DNA from: a virus
Virus record (IMG/VR): IMGVR_UViG_3300026077_000506
Span: 1-27,605 of that record
Reading direction: 5' to 3' (one strand)
Length of the DNA stretch: 27,605 bases
This document shows, one piece after another, positions 20,007-27,104 of this stretch; the first letter of the stretch is position 1, and every line of letters starts with the position of its first letter. Below the pieces are notes generated by a model, which worked only from the letters and a program-made list of their open reading frames with translations, was not told where the DNA came from and did no database searches. Position numbers and translations under genes: made by a program.

Positions 20007-20570
20007 CTAGCAGTTCTTATTTAAGTCCTCTGCCATCTGACCACCTATATCTGCACCTTGATTACCACCAAACATTGTTACCCAGCCAGCAGCAACCCAA
20101 CCAACATAGGGAATATTAGCGAGAGAAGGAGCAGCACTAGCACCAATACTGGAACCCACGAGTCTTCCTGTTCCTTCTGCACCTCCGATTGCTTTGATAC
20201 ATGCTTCGGACTTTCCGTTTGCGATTGTTGTCGATGAACTATCGGGTTTTGTGTGAACTGCACCGTCCATTGTGTACTGTTCAACCGTTTTAACTTTGTT
20301 GTTAGCCAACCCAAGAAAGCCACCCTTTGTGTTACTATCCCGTTCCACACGAAGAACCTTTGGATCGTTTGCTTTATATTCTATATAATACCCATTATGA
20401 CTAACATCTGCTTTGTATGATGTATAAGGACCAACTGGTAAGTTGATACTTGGCAATTTACTTTGACGATTTGATAAAGAACCTATCATACCAATGTGAG
20501 ATATTCCAATGAGTCCACCTAATCCCAAGGCAAACCATTTACCCCATTTCACTTCTTTCTTCTCCATCAT
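20007..20570 (-). CDS. Membrane-anchored Gly-rich protein, unknown
   Basis: This 187-residue protein has an N-terminal anchor (about residues 11-30, WFALGLGGLIGISHIGMIG), a soluble middle containing PVGPYTSYKADVSHNGYYIE, and a glycine/alanine-rich hydrophobic region near residues 128-168 (GRLVGSSIGASAAPSLANIP, then VAAGWVTMFGG). The pattern of glycine-rich helices resembles glycine-zipper membrane proteins. It starts in an ATGA overlap with the gene upstream. Family unknown; envelope or virion membrane association is inferred. Confidence 0.78.
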   Translation of the reverse strand: MMEKKEVKWGKWFALGLGGLIGISHIGMIGSLSNRQSKLPSINLPVGPYTSYKADVSHNGYYIEYKANDPKVLRVERDSNTKGGFLGLANNKVKTVEQYTMDGAVHTKPDSSSTTIANGKSEACIKAIGGAEGTGRLVGSSIGASAAPSLANIPYVGWVAAGWVTMFGGNQGADIGGQMAEDLNKNC

Positions 20571-20986
20571 GCTTTCTTGGGAGGATTACCAGGTGATATA
20601 ACCATTGGTGCTTGCTCTAATCTTATAGTTTGAGCAGGTGCTGCTTGAGTTGCTTTCTCTATAAGCATCTCCATATCTTTCTTTGATATGTTTTGACCCC
20701 CGCCACCATTTGCTTTATTACCTTTATTTTTACCTGCTTCGACACCGAATGTAGCTAGGACCCCTGTAAAGACCGAAGCTATGAAAGTTGGATCAATCTT
20801 ATCCTGCTCTGTCATACCAGGAAAAGTGACATAATTCAATGTTAATATTCCACCTGCCCAGACTAAAATCCCAAGTCTTACAAAAGTACTCAGGATTGCC
20901 ATCTGTTCTTCTTTGTCCTCAGATAACTCTTTGAGTTTACCTATAGGACCTTTTTCTTTTAGTTCTTCTTTTTTTGCTTCAGCCAT
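20567..20986 (-). CDS. Two-helix membrane protein, unknown
   Basis: This 139-residue protein has a Lys/Glu-rich N-terminus, two hydrophobic segments (about residues 32-55 and 67-82), a Gly/Lys/Asn linker (NKGNKANGGGGQN) and a helical C-terminus ending PGNPPKKA. The arrangement looks like a small channel-type or holin-like protein, but there is no diagnostic motif. It is coupled by ATGA to the next gene. A TATAAT within an inverted repeat lies just upstream. Confidence 0.75.
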   Translation of the reverse strand: MAEAKKEELKEKGPIGKLKELSEDKEEQMAILSTFVRLGILVWAGGILTLNYVTFPGMTEQDKIDPTFIASVFTGVLATFGVEAGKNKGNKANGGGGQNISKKDMEMLIEKATQAAPAQTIRLEQAPMVISPGNPPKKA

Positions 20987-20994
20987 GGGATTAG

Positions 20995-21016
20995 TATGTC
21001 TATATTATATATAGAC
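20995..21016 (-). promoter_or_regulatory. Promoter-like -10 within an inverted repeat
   Basis: GTCTATAT-TAT-ATATAGAC (20998-21016) is a perfect 8-bp inverted repeat containing TATAAT on the minus strand (21004-21009), upstream of the ATG at 20986. The 15-mer at 20995-21009 is identical to one at 10077-10091 in the other strong promoter. No -35 box is seen, but TTAAATA lies at 21027-21033. The repeat may bind a regulator. Confidence 0.4.
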
Positions 21017-21034
21017 ACTTAACCCCTATTTAAC

Positions 21035-21295
21035 CTAAAAACCGAATGGTACAGGTGATTCTGAGTCTGCAGGTGAGTCTGGTGCTGCCATAGGATTAGA
21101 TGGTGCAGGTAAACCCAATCCACCACCTAATGCACCTTGTCCAAGTCCACCAGGCAATACTGATTCCATTACCTTACTCTTGACGTTCTCGATAATCGCA
21201 TCCTTGCGTATGAATACGTAACCGCCAAGACCAACAACGGTGAGAGATACAACACCACTTGCAATAGCGATTCCATTTACAATTTTCTGTAACAT
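21035..21295 (-). CDS. Small membrane protein with Gly/Pro-rich tail
   Basis: This 86-residue protein has a single membrane segment (about residues 5-28, IVNGIAIASGVVSLTVVGLGGY), a short charged helix, then a Gly/Leu/Pro/Ser-rich tail (VLPGGLGQGALGGGLGLPAP) ending SPVPFGF. The tail looks disordered. No family recognised; it sits in a run of small membrane genes and might be a structural or envelope accessory protein. Confidence 0.72.
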   Translation of the reverse strand: MLQKIVNGIAIASGVVSLTVVGLGGYVFIRKDAIIENVKSKVMESVLPGGLGQGALGGGLGLPAPSNPMAAPDSPADSESPVPFGF

Positions 21296-21312
21296 AATAC
21301 TATTTAATTAAA

Positions 21313-21525
21313 TTATATATCATACTCGCTACCCTCTCCCATATATTCGAGAGAAACGATATCGTGATCGACACTCTTATCTTCTCTAAGTAACCACTCT
21401 GCAAATTCTTGACGAATAGATACAGCATCTTTGAGTTGCTCTAAATCACCATCCGTGCATAGTTCATTCATTCGGTCTATCGACCAATCATATGTCGTTC
21501 TTAGATTTTTCGTAAAACTGTCCAT
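21313..21525 (-). CDS. Small acidic soluble protein, unknown
   Basis: From the ATG at 21525 this is a 70-residue protein, MDSFTKNLRTTYDWSIDRMN to the end MGEGSEYDI. It is acidic, helical in appearance and contains no membrane part. TAAGGA just before the ATG supports this start; the frame upstream lies within the nuclease gene, which it overlaps by 38 nt. No family recognised. Confidence 0.72.
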   Translation of the reverse strand: MDSFTKNLRTTYDWSIDRMNELCTDGDLEQLKDAVSIRQEFAEWLLREDKSVDHDIVSLEYMGEGSEYDI

Positions 21526-21955
21526 AATCCTTACGCATATAGCGTCCGAGTATGTTGCTATTATAATACATTGGTGTCCCGTCGTCAAGTGCTTCCATCA
21601 ACACATTGTTAATAAACAACTGTTTAGTCTCTTCGTAATTTACTTTTCCAAGGGTGGTGTGGAGACTGAGGATTTCTCTTCTGAAAGTATCTCTTCCATT
21701 CTCTTTAATGTCTCGTTTAAGTTCGTCAGAGCTTCCGTAATACTTCTTCCAGTCAGACTCACTTGTGACTCTTCTCTTTCCTCCTTTTGGTTTTCTCTTC
21801 TGCACGAAGTACTTTCTTCCAATGTATTTCTGTCCCGTGGAGGTATTTGTGATGCAATAGACGAACCCATAATAGTCCCCGATATCATCAGAGGTAAAAG
21901 GGCGACCTTCATATATCCAAGGGTTTTCATAATCGACTTCCAAAACAGTAATCAT
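21488..21955 (-). CDS. GIY-YIG-type nuclease
   Basis: This 155-residue protein has a GIY-YIG nuclease core: GFVYCITNTSTGQKYIGRKY (around residues 31-50), where GFVY and KYIG are the two halves, with Arg in YIGRK at the expected site. It then has a basic segment (KRKPKGGKRR), YYGSSDELKRDI and a Glu-containing segment NYEETKQLFINN. Such proteins make DNA breaks, as homing or host-DNA-degrading nucleases. ATG 21955 is preferred to 21967, which adds MCYN. It is divergent from the plus-strand pair. There is no flanking intron visible. Confidence 0.82.
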   Translation of the reverse strand: MITVLEVDYENPWIYEGRPFTSDDIGDYYGFVYCITNTSTGQKYIGRKYFVQKRKPKGGKRRVTSESDWKKYYGSSDELKRDIKENGRDTFRREILSLHTTLGKVNYEETKQLFINNVLMEALDDGTPMYYNSNILGRYMRKDYGQFYEKSKNDI

Positions 21956-21982
21956 ATTATAACACATTCATAACTATATATC

Positions 21983-21990
21983 CATAAATA
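21983..21990 (+). promoter_or_regulatory. Late-promoter-like box CATAAATA
   Basis: CATAAATA lies 20 nt before the ATG at 22010 and matches the T4-type late core except for the first base. A second identical box precedes the neighbouring paralogue at 22389, supporting its being functional. Confidence 0.6.
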
Positions 21991-22009
21991 TCAATAAACG
22001 ATTATATAG

Positions 22010-22372
22010 ATGACTGTTTACAGAAAAAACATTACAATTAATGTGGGTGAGACTTTTAGTGAAGATTTGACTTTACAAAGTTCTGACGGTACAGGTCCTA
22101 GTGATCTAACAGGTTTTACTGGACAATCTCAATTAAGAAAAAGTCCAACAAATTACAGATTTACAGATATACAGGTTGGTATTACAAGTGCTATTAAAGG
22201 AGAAATTAATATTTCAATCGCTAGTTCTATCACCAAATTTCTTCAAGGTGGTAGACACGTATATGATATAGTTTTAACTCGTCCTAATGGATTTAAACTT
22301 GTTGTAGTCGAAGGTGATGCTCTTGTAAGATCAGGAATTAATACTTTTGTACATTATTATGGTTCACCATAA
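22010..22372 (+). CDS. Beta-sandwich-like protein, tandem copy 1
   Basis: This 120-residue protein has no signal peptide. Repeated hydrophobic/polar strands and the motifs NITINVGETFSEDLTL, SDLTGFTGQSQLRK, GEINISI, and LQGGRHVYDIVLTRPNG are visible. The scheme (G-x-T-x2-LT-x5-LTGFT...G-x-I-x-I...GxYxYDxxLT) resembles N-terminal domains of phage baseplate upper proteins (BppU-type) and other virion beta-sandwiches. It shares LTGFTG and the overall order with the following gene. Likely a late structural or decoration protein. Confidence 0.75.
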   Translation: MTVYRKNITINVGETFSEDLTLQSSDGTGPSDLTGFTGQSQLRKSPTNYRFTDIQVGITSAIKGEINISIASSITKFLQGGRHVYDIVLTRPNGFKLVVVEGDALVRSGINTFVHYYGSP

Positions 22373-22375
22373 ATA
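22368..22375 (+). promoter_or_regulatory. Late-promoter-like box CATAAATA before copy 2
   Basis: CATAAATA overlaps the TAA stop of copy 1 (22370-22372) and lies 14 nt before the ATG of copy 2. It is an exact repeat of the box before copy 1. Confidence 0.5.
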
Positions 22376-22388
22376 AAAATAAAAATAT

Positions 22389-22769
22389 ATGTCTGTTTTT
22401 AGTACCAATTTAGTAATATATAAGCACACTGACTTTGAGCAAACCTTTGTGCTTGAAGATAGTCAATCAAATAGTCTAAAAGATTTAACGGGATTCACTG
22501 GCACTTGTAAAATGCAAAGAACATTGAATCTTGGCAGTCTCACATCATTTACTTTAGCATTTACAAACAGAACAAGAGGTAAAATTAGAATATCTTTAAC
22601 TGATGATCAAACAGCAGTGATTGAAGAAGGTAAATATTTTTATGAGTTAATGTTAACTGACCCAAGCAATGTTGTAGAAAGAGTAATTGAAGGAGTTGTA
22701 ATAGTTAAACATCCAGTTACTTGGCCGTCACCACCACCCCTTACTCCTTTTGACGATCAAGTTCCTTAA
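22389..22769 (+). CDS. Beta-sandwich-like protein, tandem copy 2
   Basis: This 126-residue paralogue of the preceding gene keeps TDFEQTFVLED, KDLTGFTGTCKMQR, GKIRISLTDD and EEGKYFYELMLTDPSN in the same order, with a Pro-rich C-terminus (PSPPPLTPFDDQVP). The sequences have diverged strongly, so the duplication is old. It probably forms or caps a virion component, as the BppU-like scheme suggests. The stop codon shares TTAA with the convergent gene. Confidence 0.75.
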   Translation: MSVFSTNLVIYKHTDFEQTFVLEDSQSNSLKDLTGFTGTCKMQRTLNLGSLTSFTLAFTNRTRGKIRISLTDDQTAVIEEGKYFYELMLTDPSNVVERVIEGVVIVKHPVTWPSPPPLTPFDDQVP

Positions 22770-22984
22770 TCTTCAGGAAAATCATACGGACCATTCATCT
22801 TTTTTTCTAACTCTCTTTCGTCTAAAACTTCGTTTATAAGTTCTTTTAATTCTAGTTTAAGTGCATCTGATAAAATATTAATCTTTTTAGGTATAACATC
22901 GGGGAGTGCAGCACGTTGTTCTTCAATGCTCTTACCATCCCCCTTACCTGTCCCATAGGACATTCCTTGGGTATCAATTTTCAT
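22766..22984 (-). CDS. Small hydrophilic protein, unknown
   Basis: This 72-residue protein starts MKIDTQGMSYGTGKGDGKSI, a flexible Gly-rich head, and continues with a helical segment (LKLELKELINEVLDERELEKK). No membrane part and no family recognised. It is the last gene of the structural run and converges with the plus-strand pair with interlocked stops. Confidence 0.72.
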   Translation of the reverse strand: MKIDTQGMSYGTGKGDGKSIEEQRAALPDVIPKKINILSDALKLELKELINEVLDERELEKKMNGPYDFPED

Positions 22985-22989
22985 AATAA

Positions 22990-23127
22990 CTATTTTTTGT
23001 AATTATATAGTAACTCAAAATCCTCAGACACACCAACTCCAGGTTGATAGTTCTGAGGATTCTGTTTTGCAAGTTTAACTGACTTTAGACCACCGATGAT
23101 GTCAGCACGATTAATAATGTGTTTCAT
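22990..23127 (-). CDS. 45-residue small protein
   Basis: An ATG-to-TAG frame encodes 45 residues, MKHIINRADIIGGLKSVKL then a Gln/Asn-rich part and VSEDFELLYNYKK at the end. It begins 2 nt after the stop of the gene upstream and ends 5 nt before the start of the next, filling the gap exactly as expected for a genuine gene. Function unknown. Confidence 0.62.
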   Translation of the reverse strand: MKHIINRADIIGGLKSVKLAKQNPQNYQPGVGVSEDFELLYNYKK

Positions 23128-23129
23128 AA

Positions 23130-23429
23130 TTATTTAAAGAAGTCGCTATATTGTCCTGTAGGATCTCCAAATACTCTAGTTGTACCTTTTTTCTTATCTT
23201 CCTTTTTTTGTTTCAATGCATCTACACCTGTTTGAAAGTCAGTGTTACCACTTCTTCTATCTCCACCAAATGGTAGATCTTTTCTTGCATCATCAATCTT
23301 CTTATCAGTTTTTGGTTTCAAAAACTTTTTCATTAAAAAAGGAGTTGCAAGAAGAGCAGATCCAATCAACCTCTTTTTAATTTCAGTGATTGTCTTTACC
23401 TCTTCTTGAAATTGTTGAAAGGTTTTCAT
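23130..23429 (-). CDS. Putative internal head protein with T4-like capsid-targeting sequence
   Basis: This 99-residue lysine-rich protein begins MKTFQQFQEEVKTITE. The N-terminus is strikingly similar to the capsid-targeting sequence of T4 internal proteins (MKTYQEFIAEA), which the prohead protease gp21 removes after an [LI]-x-E motif; here ITE (residues 14-16) fits that rule. The rest has a hydrophobic stretch (GSALLATPFLMKKF) and a basic, disordered tail (KQKKEDKKKG). Packaging inside the capsid with the DNA is inferred. It directly follows the stop of the larger Lys-rich protein. Confidence 0.65.
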   Translation of the reverse strand: MKTFQQFQEEVKTITEIKKRLIGSALLATPFLMKKFLKPKTDKKIDDARKDLPFGGDRRSGNTDFQTGVDALKQKKEDKKKGTTRVFGDPTGQYSDFFK

Positions 23430-24803
23430 TTACTTCATTCTATCTTTCTTGAATTTTTCATTCCTTGCTCTTGCTGCTGCTCTCATCTTTTCCTTATTAG
23501 CTGCTTGAACATCAGCAATAGTCTTACCATCTCTTTGTCTCTTAATAGCAGAGATTTGAGATGTCACCTTACCTTTGTTCTCATCAGTCATAGATGCTTT
23601 CTTGTCTCTAATTTTCTTATTTTCAGCACTGGCTGGATTTAAGGTTTTCAATTTATTTTTACTTGACAGTATATCTTTACCTTTGCTGATAACCTTTTTG
23701 GTAGTTTTCACAGCAGTATCTTTTACATTACCAGCAGCTGTTTTTACTTTGCTAACTCCTGCTTTAATGTTATCAATAAATCCCTCGTCTAAAACATATC
23801 TAACTTCAGATACGATAGAACCGATTGTTTCTTGATCCATCTCCATCATAACATAGTTTGCTTCCTCAAGTGATGAAACCTGCTCTGTTGAGAATAGATA
23901 TTCAAGAACCATATCATATGCATCCCACTCAGTATGATCTCTTAGACCTGATGCTCTTTGTGCTGTGATTGATTTAGGATAGGCTTTTATAAAGTCTGCC
24001 TTAGACATTTCTCCTTTTTTCATTTTTTTGAAGTCCTTTTGTTTGTTTTTCAATTTGTCAACGTGGGCATCACCAAATCTTGCTCTATTTTTCTTTTCAA
24101 TAGAGTGCATTTTCTTTGGTTTTGCTTCAGTCTGTTTAGGTGGTTCTGGTTTTGTTTCCTGTTTAGGTGGATCTACTTTTACTTCTGGTTTGGTTTCTTG
24201 TTGACCACCTTTCTCACCAGTATTTGGATCTACAGGTGGTTTTACTTCTGTTTTTTTATTTTCAGCCTCTCTCTCACTCTTTCCTCTTTTTCTCAAGGCA
24301 TTAATACCACCGACAAGGGCTGCACCAGCACCAAATGGAAGTGCAAGCTTAGCTGCGATAGGTGCTGCTTTCTTAAGTGCACCACCAACTTTTTTAAGTG
24401 CACTCTTTCCAACTGACATTGCACCTTTTGCAGTATCTTTGATTCCTGTTTTTGCAGCACTTAATCCTTTTTTGATTGCTGGTGCTGCTTTAGAAGCAAG
24501 TTTTGTCAAACCTTTATTAGCTTTCATTGCTAATTTTGCACCTGTCACCAATCCCAATACTTCGTTTATTTGTTCTTCATTTAGATTTTCTTGACTCAGA
24601 CTTTCAACCACATAGTCTTCAGTAAGTGCTGCTAATTGATTTTCCCATAACTCATCAAAATTCTCCTCTAGATATTCTATCTCTTCTAGAGTAAAACCCT
24701 CTTCAATGAATATTTTATTAATCGCTCTTTGTTCTTCAGAAATATTCACAGAGTCATGATAGAGTTGTGTTATTTCCTGATATTCTTTTAAGTCCTTAAA
24801 CAT
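23430..24803 (-). CDS. Lysine-rich virion structural protein (probable)
   Basis: This 457-residue protein has an acidic helical N-terminal part (about residues 1-85, with FTLEEIEYLEENFDELWE), a Lys/Ala-rich middle with short hydrophobic stretches around 140-165, and a Pro/Lys/Glu/Thr-rich linker (KPEVKVDPPKQETKPEPPK). A helical domain containing EEANYVMMEMDQETI follows, then a basic end. The MMEMDQ module is a signature I associate with T4-like cyanophage structural proteins, though I cannot verify it here. It follows a late-type promoter. Likely an internal or prohead-core protein bound to DNA. Confidence 0.7.
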   Translation of the reverse strand: MFKDLKEYQEITQLYHDSVNISEEQRAINKIFIEEGFTLEEIEYLEENFDELWENQLAALTEDYVVESLSQENLNEEQINEVLGLVTGAKLAMKANKGLTKLASKAAPAIKKGLSAAKTGIKDTAKGAMSVGKSALKKVGGALKKAAPIAAKLALPFGAGAALVGGINALRKRGKSEREAENKKTEVKPPVDPNTGEKGGQQETKPEVKVDPPKQETKPEPPKQTEAKPKKMHSIEKKNRARFGDAHVDKLKNKQKDFKKMKKGEMSKADFIKAYPKSITAQRASGLRDHTEWDAYDMVLEYLFSTEQVSSLEEANYVMMEMDQETIGSIVSEVRYVLDEGFIDNIKAGVSKVKTAAGNVKDTAVKTTKKVISKGKDILSSKNKLKTLNPASAENKKIRDKKASMTDENKGKVTSQISAIKRQRDGKTIADVQAANKEKMRAAARARNEKFKKDRMK

Positions 24804-24828
24804 TTGTCAAGTCAGTTGCTACAGTTAT

Positions 24829-24836
24829 TATTTATA
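24829..24836 (-). promoter_or_regulatory. T4-type late promoter box TATAAATA
   Basis: The minus strand reads TATAAATA exactly, 26 nt before the ATG at 24803. It lies just downstream of the stop codon of the gene before it. This is the full T4 late promoter core and is correctly placed for late expression of the Lys-rich structural gene. Confidence 0.65.
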
Positions 24837-24840
24837 CTGA

Positions 24841-26382
24841 TTACGTTTTCTTGATAGGACTCTTAAATGCAGTAGTTCCATCCATAAATTTTTTGTAAGC
24901 TATTTTATCAGCATTTTTCTTTCCAGTATCAAATCCTAATGGTTTATTTACCGCTGTATAAGTATCAGGTGCTTTCTTTGGTGCCAATGCTTTTTTTACA
25001 GGTCCAGAAAGTCCATATGCAGTAAGTCCTATTGCCCCAATTGTTTTAGTCAAAGGAGATGCTCCAACAATTCTCTTAAAGAATTGTCTTTTTAAAGTAC
25101 CTGAACCTGGAATATTTCTAATTCTTGAAAAACTTCTTCTAGCTAAATTACCACTTTTAGTTTTGTACATATCCCATCCAATTCCACCAGGTAAATTTTC
25201 AGGTCTTGTTCTAAAGTTCTTCGTCTTTTTACCTATGGTTCTCATAAGATTTCTAACTCTAGAGAATAAATTTTTAGATTTATCAGGTTTTGGTGGTGTG
25301 GTTAAAACTTCTGGAGGTTTTTCTGCTTGATAAACATTTTTAATTAAAGGATATTTTTGTCCCATCTTTTTAGTGATTGGGACTCTCTTAAATCCTTTTG
25401 GTACGTTTAGCTGTTTAGATATTTCTTTACTTCTTACTAATGTAGTCTTCGTTTTTACTGGTAGTCTACCACCTGTTTCAGGACTTACATATGTTGGATT
25501 CTTTGCATCAATCTTTGCTTTAACTTTAGCAAGATTAGATTTCTTTTGTGCATCAGTCATCTTTGCAATTTTTGCATCTGGCTTTGCAAGTTTACCTGCA
25601 TAATCACTCTTATTAATTGTATCTGCTATCTTTTTATATTCTTTGCTTGCTGGATCAGATGCAATCGTTTTTGCTTTTGATACTATATTTTTAAACTGAC
25701 TTGCTTTCTTAGGATCACTTGTTATCATCTTCTTGAAGTCAGATTTAGACATACCCTGACTCATTCTATTGAATCCACCTCTATTCTTCGCAAAGTCAAA
25801 CACACCTGCTTGTGTTGCTTTACCTGTCTTAGTATCAATACGTGCTTTTCTTTTTGCTGCGAGTTCTCCTGCCTTACTAAAGTCTATCTGACCTGGTGTC
25901 AACTTACCACTTTTAGCAGTTGTAGATGGTTTAGTTTTCTTTACAAGTTGTCCTAATGGTCTCTGTTGACCAGGATTTGATATTTGTGTTTTAGTATGTG
26001 CTGCTTTATATTCTTTTGGTTTTACATACTCAGGACGATTTGGATTCAATTCATTATATTTTTTCGTAATTACTCTTGCATCTACTGATTTTTTTACTGG
26101 AGGTTCAAAGTTCCTTACATTAATTTTAACAGGTGTGCTACCCTTACTCTTTCCTCCAGATTTAGCATCTAATGCACTTTTTATTGAACTAGATGGTTTT
26201 TCACCTGATGATTTAAGATCTTTTTTAAATATTTTCTTTGCTTTATTTAATTCTTTTTTATCAAGGTTGTCAGCTTGAGTAAACTTTTTTTTAGGATCTT
26301 TAAATTCTGGATTAACCACATCATCAGATGGTTTCTCCTGCAGATCATATCTTTTATTATTTAATTTCTCAAACAGACTCAT
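24841..26382 (-). CDS. Large lysine-rich virion protein (probable)
   Basis: This 513-residue protein is extremely rich in Lys, with Ser, Ala and Pro, and looks mostly disordered at its N-terminus (KKKFTQADNLDKKELNKAKK). Helical Lys/Ala/Ile segments occupy the middle, and near residue 450 is a hydrophobic part (LTKTIGAIGLTAYGLSGPV). There is no signal peptide or enzyme motif. High basicity, a late promoter and its place beside the putative internal head proteins suggest a DNA-associated virion component. The start overlaps the preceding 48-residue gene in a 14-nt ATGA...TGA junction. Confidence 0.7.
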   Translation of the reverse strand: MSLFEKLNNKRYDLQEKPSDDVVNPEFKDPKKKFTQADNLDKKELNKAKKIFKKDLKSSGEKPSSSIKSALDAKSGGKSKGSTPVKINVRNFEPPVKKSVDARVITKKYNELNPNRPEYVKPKEYKAAHTKTQISNPGQQRPLGQLVKKTKPSTTAKSGKLTPGQIDFSKAGELAAKRKARIDTKTGKATQAGVFDFAKNRGGFNRMSQGMSKSDFKKMITSDPKKASQFKNIVSKAKTIASDPASKEYKKIADTINKSDYAGKLAKPDAKIAKMTDAQKKSNLAKVKAKIDAKNPTYVSPETGGRLPVKTKTTLVRSKEISKQLNVPKGFKRVPITKKMGQKYPLIKNVYQAEKPPEVLTTPPKPDKSKNLFSRVRNLMRTIGKKTKNFRTRPENLPGGIGWDMYKTKSGNLARRSFSRIRNIPGSGTLKRQFFKRIVGASPLTKTIGAIGLTAYGLSGPVKKALAPKKAPDTYTAVNKPLGFDTGKKNADKIAYKKFMDGTTAFKSPIKKT

Positions 26383-26515
26383 CTTCTTCAGACACTTTTT
26401 TAGTATTTATATCATAAGATTCATACGCATCATAATCCCCGAATAACCAAGCATCTGCTTTTGCTGCTTCACGATATGCCTTAATTGATTCTTCTGTCTC
26501 TTTCTTCTTATCCAT
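26369..26515 (-). CDS. 48-residue small protein with acidic tail
   Basis: An ATG-to-TGA frame encodes 48 residues: MDKKKETEESIKAYREAAKA, then the aromatic segment WLFGDYDAYESYD, ending SEEDESV. It starts inside the last codons of the oxygenase gene (8-nt overlap) and ends 14 nt into the next gene. This tight fit supports it as a real gene. It carries the late box TATAAATA within its coding region, aimed at the next gene. Function unknown. Confidence 0.65.
   Translation of the reverse strand: MDKKKETEESIKAYREAAKADAWLFGDYDAYESYDINTKKVSEEDESV
26404..26411 (-). promoter_or_regulatory. T4-type late promoter box TATAAATA
   Basis: The minus strand reads TATAAATA 22 nt before the ATG at 26382, inside the 48-residue gene. 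The spacing to the start is the same type as for the box at 24829-24836, supporting separate late starts for the two Lys-rich genes. Confidence 0.6.
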
Positions 26516-27104
26516 TTTTTAATCTGATGTTAAATGAAACTGAAATACGATCTTCTTCTGATTTATTATGTAAAACATGATGTTGCAAATGAGATGGAAA
26601 AACTATTATTCTTCCTTCAGTTGGATTAAAATAATAACAGTGATTATAATTATTTGAATCTTTAAAGTCATCTGTATATGACTCTACTTCATTATGTGTT
26701 TGAAATGCAGACGGAGAATCAAATACAATATTACCACAATCTTTAGGTGCTTTTAACCATATAACTCCAGATAAGTCACTTGTAGGATGAGTATGTTTTA
26801 CATTATAATCACCAGGTTTATTAATATTAATCCATGCATCAACACACATATTTGTTGTTTTCTTTATAGTCGGAAACTCAGATAAGCAATTAATTATAAA
26901 ACACTGAAGTAAATCACTTTCATCATTGAGTGTAAAAAAAGATGATTGCCAACCACCATAGTTTGAAATGGTAACACCCTCATCTTCTTTTTTTAGATTA
27001 TATGCATAATCTATTAACTCATTTTTTACTTCATCAAACCCATTCACATCAAATATATGAATTGGAACGGGGAAAATATTTTTTATTCTATAATTTAAAT
27101 CCAC
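26508..27104 (-). CDS. 2-oxoglutarate/Fe(II)-dependent oxygenase
   Basis: This 198-residue protein fits the 2OG-FeII_Oxy_5 group common in T4-like cyanophages. Visible motifs are VKHTHPTSDLSGVIWLKAP (iron-binding His region), GRIIVFPSHLQHHV (distal His) and EDRISVSFNIRL (the Arg that binds 2-oxoglutarate). Such enzymes hydroxylate or otherwise oxidise a substrate using oxygen and 2-oxoglutarate; the substrate here is unknown. Translation starts at a GTG inside the end of nrdB (17-nt overlap), with AAGGA about 9 nt before it. Confidence 0.85.
   Translation of the reverse strand: MDLNYRIKNIFPVPIHIFDVNGFDEVKNELIDYAYNLKKEDEGVTISNYGGWQSSFFTLNDESDLLQCFIINCLSEFPTIKKTTNMCVDAWININKPGDYNVKHTHPTSDLSGVIWLKAPKDCGNIVFDSPSAFQTHNEVESYTDDFKDSNNYNHCYYFNPTEGRIIVFPSHLQHHVLHNKSEEDRISVSFNIRLKNG

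Noticed and set aside
20078-20350. A 90-residue minus-strand frame inside 20007-20570
   Set aside because: It lies fully inside a longer frame with an ATGA-coupled start, and it shows Gln/Ser-rich shadow composition.
21640-21930. A 96-residue minus-strand frame inside the GIY-YIG nuclease
   Set aside because: The nuclease frame has a recognisable catalytic core, whereas this frame has no motif.
21957-21965. TGTTATAAT extended -10 near the start of the GIY-YIG gene
   Set aside because: Transcription from it would begin downstream of the likely ATG at 21955, and no later in-frame start exists near the N-terminus, so it cannot serve this gene in the usual way.
24039-24416. A 125-residue plus-strand frame very rich in Phe and Trp
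   Set aside because: It is the antisense of the Lys/Pro-rich linker of the minus-strand structural gene, so the Phe/Trp content is a mirror of Lys and Pro codons.
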